A stretch of DNA of 64,000 nt, taken from Mycobacterium terramassiliense (GTDB lineage Bacteria > Actinomycetota > Actinomycetes > Mycobacteriales > Mycobacteriaceae). Below are positions 8,943 through 17,602 of the stretch, piece after piece (positions within the stretch are counted from its first letter, which is position 1; each line of letters opens with the position of its first letter). Location of the stretch: the NCBI RefSeq assembly GCF_900157385.1, contig NZ_LT717700.1, positions 953,818-1,017,817 on the forward strand. Reading direction: 5' to 3'. Both the position numbers and the translations under genes were made by a program. Below the pieces are notes generated by a model. It did no database searches and was not told where the DNA came from. It saw only the letters and a list, made by a program, of their open reading frames with translations.

Positions 8943-9728
8943 GTGGCGGATTCACACCCGGAACCGGGTCAGGAGGTCGAGTTGGACTTCGCCCGCGAGT
9001 GGGTGGAGTTCTACGACCCGGACAACCCCGAGCACCTGATCGCGGCCGACCTGACCTGGCTGCTCTCACGCTGGACCTGCGTCTTCGGCACTCCGGCCTG
9101 CCGCGGCACGGTCGAGGGCCGCCCGGACGACGGGTGCTGCTCGCACGGCGCGTTTCTGTCCGACGACGACGACCGCGCTCGGCTCGACGACGCGGTCAAG
9201 ACGTTGACCGACGAGGACTGGCAGTTCCGGGATAAAGGCTTGGGCCGCAAGGGTTACCTGGAGCTCGACGAGCATGACGGCCAACCGCAATACCGCACAC
9301 GCAAGCACAAGGACGCCTGCATCTTCCTCAACCGGCCCGGCTTTGCCGGCGGCATCGGGTGTGCGTTGCACACCAAGGCCCTCCAGCTGGGCGTACCGCC
9401 GCTGACCATGAAACCCGATGTCTGCTGGCAGCTGCCGATCCGGCGCAGCCAGGAGTGGGTGACCCGGCCCGACGGCACCGAGATACTCAAGACCTGGGTC
9501 ACCGAATTCGATCGCCGCGGCTGGGGTTCCGGCGGCGCGGACCTGCACTGGTATTGCACCGGCGATCCGGCCGCGCACGTCGGCGCCAAGCAGGTCTGGG
9601 AGAGCATGGCCGACGAGCTGACCGAATTGCTCGGCGCCAAGGCCTACGCGGAGCTGGCGGCAATGTGCAAGCGGCGCAGCAAGTTAGGGCTCATCGCCGT
9701 GCACCCGGCCACCCGGGTTGCCGAGTAG
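8943..9728 (+). CDS. Conserved cysteine-rich protein of unknown function (Rv0495c-like)
   Basis: A 261-residue protein with a GTG start and acidic N-terminus ([20 protein letters not shown]). Cysteines cluster in a way that suggests metal or Fe-S binding: [50 protein letters not shown] and LHWYCTGD. The CC...GCALH pattern recalls the YkgJ/DUF3109 group of cysteine-rich proteins, but this is only a resemblance. No signal peptide or membrane helix is seen. It faces the ppx1 gene divergently and converges on the FadR-like regulator, whose stop is 3 bases away. Confidence 0.8.
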   Translation: MADSHPEPGQEVELDFAREWVEFYDPDNPEHLIAADLTWLLSRWTCVFGTPACRGTVEGRPDDGCCSHGAFLSDDDDRARLDDAVKTLTDEDWQFRDKGLGRKGYLELDEHDGQPQYRTRKHKDACIFLNRPGFAGGIGCALHTKALQLGVPPLTMKPDVCWQLPIRRSQEWVTRPDGTEILKTWVTEFDRRGWGSGGADLHWYCTGDPAAHVGAKQVWESMADELTELLGAKAYAELAAMCKRRSKLGLIAVHPATRVAE

Positions 9729-9731
9729 CGT

Positions 9732-10454
9732 TCAGCCGGCTTGGGTTTTCTTGTAGGACAACACCATCCGCAAGGCGCTGGCGTTGAGGTAGTCCTCGAC
9801 AGCGGCGGCGGCCGCCTCCGCGTCGCGCGCCAGCACGGCGTCGGTGATCGCCCGCAGGTCGGCCACCACCGGCGCGGCGTCGTCGTAGGCCCCGGTGAGT
9901 TCGTGCTCCCGCCCGCCGAACGCGTGCTCGACCCAGCGATACAGCAACCCCAGCGCGCGGTTGCGGGTGCCGTGAATGAGCACCCGGAAGTAGGCGAGGT
10001 CGGCGGCCTGGCGTGCCGCCGAGCCGTCGGCCTCGCCCACCGCCGCCAGCGCCGCGCGCAACGACTCGGCGTCCTCGGGCGTGCTGCGCAGGGCCGCCAG
10101 CCGGCCGATCAAGGGGCCCAGCGCCGCCCGGATCTCCAGCAGTTCGGCCAGGAAGTCGGGGCCGAGCTTGCGCACCAGCGCCTCGACGACGGCGGGATGC
10201 GTGAGCGCCTCGGGGTCGCGCACCACGTTGCCGCTGCCATGGCGGGCCTCGATGAGGCCCATCTGCTGCAGGCGGGCCAGCCCTTGGCGCAGCGACGTGC
10301 GGTTGACACCGAGATGCTCGGCCAACTCCCGCTCGGGCGGCAGCGTCGACCCGGGCGGAAAGGCGCCGTCGAGGATGGCGTCGGCGATCGACGCGGCGAT
10401 CTGTTCGTCGACCCGTTGGCGGTCCGGCGGCTGCAACGCACTTGACTGGTTCAT
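9732..10454 (-). CDS. FadR/GntR-family transcriptional regulator (Rv0494-like)
   Basis: A 240-residue regulator. The N-terminal GntR winged helix is clear: [57 protein letters not shown]. The C-terminal FCD-like helical domain (residues 90-235) would bind the ligand. Rv0494 of M. tuberculosis is reported as an autoregulatory, fatty-acid-responsive FadR-like protein. The ATG at 10454 is chosen because it starts at [13 protein letters not shown], matching the ortholog, and an inverted repeat lies exactly on it. The divergent Rv0493c-like operon starts 74 bases away and is the likely co-regulated target. Confidence 0.88.
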   Translation of the reverse strand: MNQSSALQPPDRQRVDEQIAASIADAILDGAFPPGSTLPPERELAEHLGVNRTSLRQGLARLQQMGLIEARHGSGNVVRDPEALTHPAVVEALVRKLGPDFLAELLEIRAALGPLIGRLAALRSTPEDAESLRAALAAVGEADGSAARQAADLAYFRVLIHGTRNRALGLLYRWVEHAFGGREHELTGAYDDAAPVVADLRAITDAVLARDAEAAAAAVEDYLNASALRMVLSYKKTQAG

Positions 10455-10467
10455 TGGCTCAACCAAT
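10453..10467. promoter_or_regulatory. Candidate operator of the FadR-like regulator
   Basis: Perfect inverted repeat ATTGG-N5-CCAAT overlapping the start codon of the FadR-like gene, in the 73-base gap to the divergent oxidoreductase operon. GntR/FadR proteins bind short inverted repeats like this near their own promoter. Assignment to this regulator is inferred from position only. Confidence 0.4.
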
Positions 10468-10527
10468 ATAGTGGACCGATCGGGCACGGCGCGGCCATCG
10501 CGCAGCCGTGTCCAACCGGAGGAGCAC

Positions 10528-11484
10528 ATGGACGACGAGCTGCGATCGGCCTCCGCCCCGCGCTGGCGCGGGAAGGCCGGCCGCCTGGAGGTCTGGTACG
10601 CCACCCTGTCGGATCCGCTGACCCGCGCCGGGCTGTGGATCCACTGCGAGACGGTGGCCCCCGAGCACGCCGCCGACTCCCCCTACGCGCACGGCTGGGC
10701 GACGTGGTTCGCGCCCGACGGCCCGCCCCGCACCGAGCGGTTCGGCCCCGAGCCCACCGGCCCGGCGTCGGGATCCGCCTGGTTCGATGCGGCGGGGGTG
10801 CGGGCGGCGCCGGAAAAGCTGGCCGGGCGCGCCGGATCGTTGGCGTGGGACCTGTCCTGGAAGGACGCCGGCAGGCCGCTGTGGACGTTCCCCCGGGCGG
10901 CGTGGGAGCGCGAGCTGCTGCCGGGCGCCCAGGTGGTCATCGCGCCCACCGCCGATTTCGCCGGCTCGCTGAGCGTCGCGGATGGCGCGGTTCGCATCGA
11001 CGGCTGGCGCGGCGGGGTCGCTCACATCTACGGGCACGGCAACGCCAAGCGCTGGGCATGGGTCCGCGCCGACCTCGGCGACGGCGATGTCATGGAAGTC
11101 GTTGCGGCGGTCTCCAATAGGCCGGGCCTGCGCCGGCTGGCGCCGATGGCGTTCGTGCGGTTCCGCATCGACGGGAAGGATTGGCCCGCAAGCCCTTTCC
11201 CGTCGCTGCGGATGAAAACGACGCTGGGCCTGCGGCACTGGCAGCTGGAGGGCGGCATCGGCGGTCGCCGGGTGCTCATCCGGGTCGACCAGCCACCGGA
11301 GCGGTGCGTGAGCCTCGGATACACCGACCCCGACGGCGGCCGCGCGGTGTGCACCAACACCGAACAGGCCGACGTCCACGTCGACATCGACGACCGGCAC
11401 TGGTCGGTGCTGGGAACCGGGCACGCCGAGGTCGGTCTGCGCGGCGCCGACGCACCCGACATCAACGAAAGGATCCTGTCGTGA
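10528..11484 (+). CDS. Conserved protein of unknown function (Rv0493c-like)
   Basis: A 318-residue protein preceded by a good Shine-Dalgarno sequence (GGAGG, with the ATG 5 bases after it). It is rich in beta strands and Trp, with [20 protein letters not shown] the most distinctive block. The pattern recalls lipocalin-like tocopherol cyclase/CrtC hydratase domains, but I cannot place it firmly. It is the first gene of a tightly coupled three-gene operon: its TGA overlaps the GTG of the next gene. It is divergent from the FadR-like regulator, suggesting fatty-acid-responsive control. Confidence 0.78.
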   Translation: MDDELRSASAPRWRGKAGRLEVWYATLSDPLTRAGLWIHCETVAPEHAADSPYAHGWATWFAPDGPPRTERFGPEPTGPASGSAWFDAAGVRAAPEKLAGRAGSLAWDLSWKDAGRPLWTFPRAAWERELLPGAQVVIAPTADFAGSLSVADGAVRIDGWRGGVAHIYGHGNAKRWAWVRADLGDGDVMEVVAAVSNRPGLRRLAPMAFVRFRIDGKDWPASPFPSLRMKTTLGLRHWQLEGGIGGRRVLIRVDQPPERCVSLGYTDPDGGRAVCTNTEQADVHVDIDDRHWSVLGTGHAEVGLRGADAPDINERILS

Positions 11485-11810
11485 GCTTCGTCCTCGACCC
11501 ACCGCTGCTGTTCGCCGCCGGAGTGCTGATCGAGCGCCGGGTGCCCGCGGACCGGCGGGACCTCGCCGAGGCCGCCACGCTCGGTGTCTTCTTCGGCGGT
11601 TCGTTCGGGCTCTACAACAACGTGCCCGGCCTCGGCGTGCTGTGGCGGCCCTTCCGCGCCGCCAATGGGCGCGACTTCATGTGGAACAGCGGCGTTTTCG
11701 GTGTCGACACCGTGGCGGCGGGCCCGCGGCTGCACGCCGCGGCGGGCGCAATCCTCGCGACCTATCCGTTCTTCATCAAACTGGGACGCCGGCTCGGACG
11801 CCGCGGATGA
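11481..11810 (+). CDS. Small hydrophobic protein (Rv0492A-like)
   Basis: A 109-residue protein starting at GTG inside the stop of the previous gene (GTGA) and ending inside the ATG of the next (ATGA). Segments LDPPLLFAAGVLIER, ATLGVFFGGSFGLYNN and LHAAAGAILATYPFFIKLG are moderately hydrophobic and could be membrane associated. The tight coupling to the GMC oxidoreductase suggests a subunit or partner, but the function is unknown. Confidence 0.72.
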   Translation: MSFVLDPPLLFAAGVLIERRVPADRRDLAEAATLGVFFGGSFGLYNNVPGLGVLWRPFRAANGRDFMWNSGVFGVDTVAAGPRLHAAAGAILATYPFFIKLGRRLGRRG

Positions 11811-13666
11811 GCCGTCTCGCCGCGTCGTTCGGCGCCGCGCTGCTGCCCGAGGAGTGCGGCGGCCCGGCGCCGGCCCAGCTCGCCGCCCGCGTCGACCGCT
11901 ACCTGAAGCGGCTGCCCCCGACGTCGCGGGTGGCGATGCGGGCCGGGTTGCTCTCGGTGGCCGCGGCGAGCTACCTCACGACCGGCCGGTCACTGCCGCG
12001 GCTCGACCCCGGCGGGCGGGAGCGGGTGCTGCGGCGGGTCGCCGCGCTCGGCCCCGACGCCGCCGCGGCCGTCGAAGCCGTGAAGGCGATCGTGTTGCTG
12101 GCGAACGGGGCCGACGCCTATGCGCCGGAACTGCTTTCGCGTGCGCAACAACAGGACACGGCGCGCCCGGATGCACCCCTGACCATCACGGCATCGGCGG
12201 AGTGCGGCTCGGTCGTCACCGCCGACGCGGTCGTCGTGGGGTCCGGCGCCGGCGGGGCCATGGTGGCGCGCACGCTGGCGCGGGCCGGCCTGGACGTCGT
12301 CGTGATCGAGGAGGGCCGGCGCTGGACGGTCGGGGAATTCCGCAGCACCCACCCGATCGACCGCTACGCCGGGTTGTACCGCGGGGCCGGGGCCACCGTT
12401 GCGCTGGGGCGCCCGTCGGTGGTGCTGCCCATCGGTCGAGCGGTCGGAGGCACCACCGTGGTGAACTCCGGCACTTGCTACCGGCCGCCGCCCGCGGTGA
12501 TGCGGCGCTGGCGTGACGACTTCGGCCTTCGGCTGGCCGATCCGGATCGACTGAACGAGCGCCTCGACGACGTCGAACGCACCCTGCGGGTGGCGCCGGT
12601 CCCGCTGGAGATCATGGGGCGCAACGGGCGGCTGCTGCTCGACGCCGCGGCGACGCTGGGCTGGCGGGCGGCGCCCATCCCGCGCAACGCGCCGGGCTGC
12701 GGGGGTTGCTGCCAGTGCGCGATCGGCTGCCCGCGCAACGCCAAGTTCGGCGTGCACCTCAACGCGTTGCCGCAGGCGTGCGCGGCGGGGGCGCGGATCA
12801 TCTCAGAGGCCCGCGTCGAGCGCGTGCTGCACCGGCAAGGGCGCGCTCGCGGGGTGCGCGCCCGCCGGCCCGACGGCACCGCGCTCGACGTCCTTGCGGA
12901 CACGGTCGTCGTCGCCGCCGGCGCCACCGAGACGCCGGGGCTGTTGCGGCGCAGCGGTTTTGGCGCGCACCCGCGCCTCGGCCGAAACCTCGCGCTGCAC
13001 CCGGCGACGATGCTGGCCGGTCGGTTCGACGACGACGTGGTCGCCTGGCACGGCGTGCTGCAAAGCGCGGCCGTGCACGAGTTCCACGAGTCGGACGGCG
13101 TGCTGATCGAAGCGACCTCCACGCCGCCGGGGATGGGGTCGATGGTCTTGCCCGGCTACGGCGCCGAGCTGCTCGGGTGGCTCGACCGCGCGCACCGGGT
13201 CGCGACGTTCGGCGCCATGGTGGCCGACCGCGGCGTCGGCTCGGTGTCCTCGGTCCGCGGCGAGACGCTGGTGCGGTACAACATCGCGCGAGCCGACGTC
13301 GCCAAGCTGCGGGTCGCGATCGAGGCCATGGGCCGGCTGCTGTTCGCCGCCGGCGCCGTCGAGGTGCTCACCGGTTTACCCGACGCGACGACGGTGACGT
13401 CACAGCCCGCGCTGCGGGACGCGCTGAGCCGAAGCGACGCGAGAAGCCTGCACCTGGCCGCCTTCCACCCCTCGGGCACCGCGGCCGCCGGCGCCGACGA
13501 GCAGCTTTGTCCCGTCGACGAAACCGGGCGGCTGCGCGGCGCCGACGGCGTATGGGTCGCCGACGCGTCGATCCTGCCCAGCTGCCCGGAGGTGAACCCG
13601 CAGTTGTCGATCATGGCCATGGCGCTCGGCGTGGCCGACGAGATCGTCGGCGCCCGCGCGAGTTGA
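11807..13666 (+). CDS. GMC-type FAD-dependent oxidoreductase (Rv0492c-like)
   Basis: A 619-residue glucose-methanol-choline family enzyme. The FAD Rossmann motif DAVVVGSGAGGAMVARTLAR lies near residue 140, followed by IGRAVGGTTVVNSGTCYRPP, VVVAAGATETPGLL, and the C-terminal FHPSGTAAAG and CPEVNPQLSIMAMALG blocks. A CGGCCQCAIGC cluster at residues 298-308, followed by PRNAKFG, is shared with long-chain alcohol oxidase/cholesterol oxidase-like members. The ATG overlaps the upstream stop (ATGA). It probably oxidises a lipid alcohol. The N-terminal 130 residues are extra relative to minimal GMC enzymes, and the stop codon lies at the edge of a large inverted repeat. Confidence 0.87.
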   Translation: MSRLAASFGAALLPEECGGPAPAQLAARVDRYLKRLPPTSRVAMRAGLLSVAAASYLTTGRSLPRLDPGGRERVLRRVAALGPDAAAAVEAVKAIVLLANGADAYAPELLSRAQQQDTARPDAPLTITASAECGSVVTADAVVVGSGAGGAMVARTLARAGLDVVVIEEGRRWTVGEFRSTHPIDRYAGLYRGAGATVALGRPSVVLPIGRAVGGTTVVNSGTCYRPPPAVMRRWRDDFGLRLADPDRLNERLDDVERTLRVAPVPLEIMGRNGRLLLDAAATLGWRAAPIPRNAPGCGGCCQCAIGCPRNAKFGVHLNALPQACAAGARIISEARVERVLHRQGRARGVRARRPDGTALDVLADTVVVAAGATETPGLLRRSGFGAHPRLGRNLALHPATMLAGRFDDDVVAWHGVLQSAAVHEFHESDGVLIEATSTPPGMGSMVLPGYGAELLGWLDRAHRVATFGAMVADRGVGSVSSVRGETLVRYNIARADVAKLRVAIEAMGRLLFAAGAVEVLTGLPDATTVTSQPALRDALSRSDARSLHLAAFHPSGTAAAGADEQLCPVDETGRLRGADGVWVADASILPSCPEVNPQLSIMAMALGVADEIVGARAS

Positions 13667-13758
13667 GTGTGAATCCCGGGCGTTGAGTGTGAATCCCCGC
13701 CGCGACACGCCGGTGGGGGTGACCCTCAGTGCACACTCAACGCCCGCGATTCACACTC
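13665..13758. repeat. 27-bp near-perfect inverted repeat with 40-bp centre
   Basis: The left arm 13665-13691 and the right arm 13732-13758 are reverse complements at 26 of 27 positions. Each arm contains GAGTGTGAATC and GTTGAGTGTG. It starts on the stop codon of the GMC gene and ends 5 bases before the likely GTG of the Nudix gene. It could be a transcription terminator, but the length and the internal sub-repeats look more like a dispersed palindromic intergenic element (REP/MITE-like). Confidence 0.85.
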
Positions 13759-13763
13759 GATGC

Positions 13764-14237
13764 GTGCCGATCCCCGACTTCATCGTTGAGCTTCGTCGCG
13801 CCGTTGGCACCGCGCCGTTATGGCTGCCCGGCGTCACGGCGGTCACGATCCGCGACCGAAAAGTATTGCTGGTCAGGCGCGCGGATAACGGCGCCTGGAC
13901 GGCGGTGACAGGGATCGTCGAGCCTGGGGAGAACCCGGCGGATTGTGCGGCCCGCGAAGTGAGCGAAGAAACCGGAGTCTGCGCGCGGGCCACTCGCCTG
14001 GCGTGGGTGCACGTGACCCGCCCGGCCGTACACGCCAACGGCGACCAAGCCCAGTATCTGGATCATGTGTTCCGCATGCAGTGGCTCTCGGGCGAGCCCT
14101 TCGCGGCCGACGACGAGTGCACCGCGGCGGGGTGGTTCGACCTCGACCGGCTGCCGCCGATGACGGCGGACATGCGCCGGCGTATCACGTTGAGCGACAC
14201 CGACGACGAGCGGACCGTCTTCGATACGAACTCTTAG
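13764..14237 (+). CDS. Nudix hydrolase
   Basis: A 157-residue Nudix enzyme. The Nudix box fits GX5EX7REUXEEXGU exactly, running from GIVEPGENPADC to AAREVSEETGV. These enzymes hydrolyse nucleoside diphosphates linked to another group, with Mg2+ bound by the box glutamates. The substrate (oxidised nucleotide, NDP-sugar, NADH) cannot be told. I chose the GTG at 13764 because the upstream in-frame TTG at 13683 would translate through the inverted repeat. The gene has no counterpart at this place in M. tuberculosis as I recall it. Its stop overlaps the convergent regX3 stop by four bases. Confidence 0.85.
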   Translation: MPIPDFIVELRRAVGTAPLWLPGVTAVTIRDRKVLLVRRADNGAWTAVTGIVEPGENPADCAAREVSEETGVCARATRLAWVHVTRPAVHANGDQAQYLDHVFRMQWLSGEPFAADDECTAAGWFDLDRLPPMTADMRRRITLSDTDDERTVFDTNS

Positions 14238-14917
14238 CCCTCGAGCTTGTAGCCCAATCCCCGCACCGTCACCAGGTGCACCGGGTTGGCCGGGTCCGCC
14301 TCGATCTTGGACCGCAGCCGCTTGACGTGAACGTCGAGCGTCTTGGTGTCACCGACGTAATCGGCACCCCAGACCCGGTCGATCAGCTGCCCGCGGGTCA
14401 GCACCCGCCCGCTGTTGCGCATCAGGTATTCGAGCAGGTCGAATTCCTTGAGCGGCAACGTGATCGTGTCGCCGTTGACCGAGACGACGTGGCGTTCGAC
14501 GTCCATCCGGACCGGCCCGGACTCCAGCACGCCGTCGCTGATCTCGGAGTCGTCGTCGCCGCCCCGGCGCAGCACCGCGCGGATGCGCGCGATCAACTCG
14601 CGCGCCGAATAGGGCTTCGTGACATAGTCGTCCGCGCCCAGCTCGAGGCCGACAACCTTGTCGATTTCGCTGTCGCGCGCGGTCACCATGATCACCGGCA
14701 CGCTGGAGCGGGCGCGCAACTGCTTGCACACGTCGGTGCCCGACATGCCAGGCAGCATCAGGTCGAGTAGCACGATGTCCGCGCCGGCGCGATCGAACTC
14801 GGCAAGCGCCGCGGGGCCGTCGGTCATCACCGTGGCCTCAAAGCCTTCCTTGCGCAACAGGAATGCCAGCGGATCGGCCAGCGACTCCTCGTCCTCCACG
14901 ATCAAGACACTGGTCAT
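14234..14917 (-). CDS. regX3: Two-component response regulator RegX3
   Basis: OmpR/PhoB-type regulator of 227 residues. In the receiver domain (1-120) the acidic pocket is VEDEES, the phosphoacceptor is Asp52 in LLDLMLPG, and the conserved Lys101 is in VTKPYS. The C-terminal winged helix has LPLKEFDLLEYLMRN and DTKTLDVHVKRLRSKIEADP. Partner of SenX3 in phosphate sensing, activating the phosphate-limitation regulon in mycobacteria. Its ATG overlaps the stop of an 18-codon ORF that links it to senX3, with a GAGGAGGAG ribosome binding site 8 bases upstream. Confidence 0.97.
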   Translation of the reverse strand: MTSVLIVEDEESLADPLAFLLRKEGFEATVMTDGPAALAEFDRAGADIVLLDLMLPGMSGTDVCKQLRARSSVPVIMVTARDSEIDKVVGLELGADDYVTKPYSARELIARIRAVLRRGGDDDSEISDGVLESGPVRMDVERHVVSVNGDTITLPLKEFDLLEYLMRNSGRVLTRGQLIDRVWGADYVGDTKTLDVHVKRLRSKIEADPANPVHLVTVRGLGYKLEG

Positions 14918-14970
14918 GCGCGCAACTCCTCCTCATCGCGATGCTCTGCATCGTCGTAAGCGCGGGTCAT
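14914..14970 (-). repeat. MIRU-like unit with 18-codon coupling ORF between senX3 and regX3
   Basis: The 49 bases between senX3 and regX3 contain GACGATGCAGAGC...GATGAGGAGGAG, which resembles the core of the mycobacterial interspersed repetitive unit (MIRU) found at this junction in M. tuberculosis. An [21 protein letters not shown] starts with an ATG overlapping the senX3 TGA and stops with a TGA overlapping the regX3 ATG, so both joints are ATGA. One unit is present here, against one or more longer units in M. tuberculosis. Whether the peptide is stable is unknown; translational coupling is the likelier role. Confidence 0.65.
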
Positions 14971-16181
14971 CTACTTAGTTCTTCCTCTCGTTGTGACCTG
15001 TTGGGCCGCACCTCACGGCCCAGCGGTTGCTCGGGTTCCTCGTCCTTGTAGGCCGGAATGGACAGGGTGAACGTCGACCCGGTGCCCGGCTTGCTCCACA
15101 CGCCGATGCTGCCGTTGTGGTTGGCCGCAACGTGTTTGACGATGGCCAGGCCCAACCCGCTGCCGCCGGTGGCCCGCGAACGCGCCTTGTCGCCGCGGAA
15201 GAATCGCTCGAAGACCCGCTCCTGGTCTTCCAGGGGAATGCCGATGCCGCGGTCGGTCACGGCGATCTCGATGTTGTCACCCCGGCGGCGGCGGCTGATC
15301 GAAACCGGCGATCCCGGAGGCGAATAGGCGATCGCGTTGGACACCAGGTTGGCCAGCGCGGTCACCAGCAGCGTTTCGTCGCCCAGCACCCGCAGGCCGC
15401 TGGGCGCGTCGGTGCGGACCTCGATGTCGGCGTTGTCGGCCGCCACCTTGTGGCGCGCAATCGCCTCGGACACAACGGTGTCCACCTCGACCTCGGTCAC
15501 GTTGGGCAACGGATCGGCACCCTGCAGCCGGGACAGCTCGATCAGCTCGGCGACCATGTCCCCCAGCCGGTTGGCCTCGACGAGAACCTTTTCGGCGAAG
15601 CGGCGGACGGTTTCGGAATCATCGGCCGAGGCCAGCAGCGCCTCGGCCAGCAGGGCCATGGCCCCCACCGGGGTCTTGAGCTCGTGGCTGACGTTGGCCA
15701 CGAAATCGCGCCGGGTCGCCTCCATCCGGGCGTAGTCGGACTGGTCGTGGACGAAGACCACCGCGAACCGGCGGTCCTCTTCGCTGAGCAGGCGCGCCTG
15801 CCCGTGCACCGACAGCCCGGAGCGCCCCGGTCCGCGCTTCGGCGGCCGCAGATCGAACTCGACGTCGACGCCGGTGAGCGCCTGCTGCGCGGCCTGCCAG
15901 GCCTGGTTGTCGAGCTGGCGATCGCGCACCAGGCCCAATTCCTTGGCCCGCTCGTTGAGGTAGACGACGTCGCGGTGGGAGTCCACCACCGCGGCCCCCA
16001 GCGGCATCAGCGCCACGATGCGCTGCAGCATCTGCGCGACGGTGATCCCCGTCCATTCGGTGGAGGATTGCTGGCGGCGTTCGACCGCCCGCGGCGCCAG
16101 CCGGGCCCCGACCGCAACCCCTGCGGCCAGCGCCAGCACTGCCAAGACCCCGGCCAGCAACAGCGCCGAGAACACAGTCAC
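14967..16181 (-). CDS. senX3: Sensor histidine kinase SenX3
   Basis: A 404-residue membrane kinase. An N-terminal hydrophobic stretch ([22 protein letters not shown]) is followed by a PAS-like domain (residues 40-150), the dimerisation/phosphoacceptor box [12 protein letters not shown] with the His near residue 166, and the ATPase domain with [16 protein letters not shown] (N box), VTDRGIGIP (G1) and [12 protein letters not shown] (G2). It phosphorylates RegX3 under low phosphate. The GTG at 16181 matches the known ortholog start and a TTG at 16187 is less likely. The last residues end in the SQREEELSR typical of the family. Confidence 0.96.
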   Translation of the reverse strand: MTVFSALLLAGVLAVLALAAGVAVGARLAPRAVERRQQSSTEWTGITVAQMLQRIVALMPLGAAVVDSHRDVVYLNERAKELGLVRDRQLDNQAWQAAQQALTGVDVEFDLRPPKRGPGRSGLSVHGQARLLSEEDRRFAVVFVHDQSDYARMEATRRDFVANVSHELKTPVGAMALLAEALLASADDSETVRRFAEKVLVEANRLGDMVAELIELSRLQGADPLPNVTEVEVDTVVSEAIARHKVAADNADIEVRTDAPSGLRVLGDETLLVTALANLVSNAIAYSPPGSPVSISRRRRGDNIEIAVTDRGIGIPLEDQERVFERFFRGDKARSRATGGSGLGLAIVKHVAANHNGSIGVWSKPGTGSTFTLSIPAYKDEEPEQPLGREVRPNRSQREEELSR

Positions 16182-16274
16182 ATACAAAATCCTACAAATC
16201 TGGTGAACGCTGCCCTAGCGGAGCGAGGCCAAAATCGGACAAGTCACACCTTACGCAACAGGTGTTCCGCTCCC

Positions 16275-16296
16275 GTTCACTCGATGTTTGGCGAAC
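16275..16296. promoter_or_regulatory. Candidate RegX3 binding site upstream of senX3
   Basis: Imperfect inverted repeat GTTCACT-N7-TGGCGAAC (16275-16296), about 95-115 bases upstream of the senX3 start. A further GGTGAAC lies at 16202-16208. GTTCACC/GGTGAAC half-sites are typical of RegX3-bound promoters and senX3-regX3 is autoregulated in other mycobacteria. Assignment is by motif resemblance only. Confidence 0.4.
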
Positions 16297-16332
16297 AGGC
16301 CTTTAAACCCGCGTCCGGGCCTGCGAACCCGG

Positions 16333-17082
16333 TCAGGCCCTTCCCTGGCCGGCAACCGCTGCGGCGCCCGCCGCGGCCGCCTCCGGGTCGAGGTAGGTAC
16401 CGCCCGGCAGCACCGGCCGCAGGTCGGCATCAAGGTCGTAGCGCAGCGGGACGCCGGTCGGGATGTTGAGCCCCACGACCTCGTCGTCGGACATCCCGTC
16501 CAGGTACTTGACCAGGGCCCGCAGCGAGTTGCCGTGCGCGACGATCAGCACCGCCTTGCCGGCCCGCAGGTCCGGGACGATGACGTCGGTGAAGTACGGC
16601 AGGAAACGCACCACCACATCGGCCAGGCATTCGGTCAGCGGGCCACCGCCGATGTTGGCGTAGCGAGGGTCGGTGTCCTGGCTGAATTCGCTGCCGCGCT
16701 CGATCGGCGGGGGCGGCGTGTCGTAGCTGCGCCGCCAAGCCATGAACTGTTCCTCGCCGTAGCGCTGCTTGGTTTCGGCCTTGTTGAGACCCTGCAGGGC
16801 GCCGTAGTGGCGTTCGTTGAGCCTCCAGCTGCGCCGCACCGGGATCCACAGCCGGTCGGCGGTGTCCAGCGCCAGGTGCGCGGTGGTGATCGCCCGCCGC
16901 AGCAACGAGGTGTAGAGCACGTCGGGCAACAGGGCGTGTTCGGTGAGCAGCTCGCCGCTGCGCACCGCCTCGGCCCGGCCCCTCTCGGTCAAGTCGACGT
17001 CCACCCACCCGGTGAACTGGTTGCTTGCGTTCCATTCGCTCTCGCCGTGGCGCAGCAGCACCAGCGTGGCCGTGTCTTCCAT
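16333..17082 (-). CDS. gpm1: 2,3-bisphosphoglycerate-dependent phosphoglycerate mutase
   Basis: A 249-residue glycolytic enzyme interconverting 3- and 2-phosphoglycerate through a phosphohistidine. The catalytic His12 is in [11 protein letters not shown]. Other conserved blocks are [48 protein letters not shown] and [18 protein letters not shown]. It is the usual length for bacterial dPGM. In M. tuberculosis a LysE-family gene (Rv0488) sits between gpm1 and Rv0487, but here the two are only 10 bases apart and that gene is absent. Confidence 0.96.
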   Translation of the reverse strand: MEDTATLVLLRHGESEWNASNQFTGWVDVDLTERGRAEAVRSGELLTEHALLPDVLYTSLLRRAITTAHLALDTADRLWIPVRRSWRLNERHYGALQGLNKAETKQRYGEEQFMAWRRSYDTPPPPIERGSEFSQDTDPRYANIGGGPLTECLADVVVRFLPYFTDVIVPDLRAGKAVLIVAHGNSLRALVKYLDGMSDDEVVGLNIPTGVPLRYDLDADLRPVLPGGTYLDPEAAAAGAAAVAGQGRA

Positions 17083-17092
17083 GTCGGCTAGC

Positions 17093-17602
17093 TTATTCGT
17101 CGTCTTCGTCGATCAGGTGGGCGAACGCCTGCAGGTTCTTCAGCGACTCCCCGCGAGACACCCGCCACTCCCACTCTTTCTGGATCGACGAACGAAAACC
17201 CAACTCCAGCAAGGTATTAAAGTCGGAGTCCACCGCCTCGAGCACCTGCCCGAGCACCCGGTCGATCTCGTCGGCGTCGACCGACGCCAGCGACATGCGG
17301 CCCACCAGGTAGATGTCGCCGACGTTGTCCAGCGTGTACGCCACCCCGTACAGCCGGCGATTGCGCCTGAGCAAAAACCGGTAGACGCCCTCGTGGTTCT
17401 CGTCGGGCTTGCGGCACACGAACGCCTCCACGCGCACCGAATGCTCGCCGATGGTCAGGATGGTGTTGGTCTTGAGCTTGCGCTCACCGGGCAGTTCCAC
17501 CACGAGGCCCGGCAGCCCGCCGTGGGCCCCGGGGAATTCCGAATAGGTCAGCCCGCTGGCCCGCAGCGTGTGCTCGATCACGGCCTGCACGGTCGCATTC
17601 AC
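17093..17602 (-). CDS. YbjN-domain protein (Rv0487-like)
   Basis: A 169-residue protein with the type III secretion chaperone-like/YbjN fold. It opens with an amphipathic helix ([20 protein letters not shown]), then shows [40 protein letters not shown] and the C-terminal helix [17 protein letters not shown]. The molecular role is unknown. The GTG start overlaps the mshA stop by four bases (GTGA), so it is translated with mshA and lies upstream of gpm1. Confidence 0.85.
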   Translation of the reverse strand: MNATVQAVIEHTLRASGLTYSEFPGAHGGLPGLVVELPGERKLKTNTILTIGEHSVRVEAFVCRKPDENHEGVYRFLLRRNRRLYGVAYTLDNVGDIYLVGRMSLASVDADEIDRVLGQVLEAVDSDFNTLLELGFRSSIQKEWEWRVSRGESLKNLQAFAHLIDEDDE

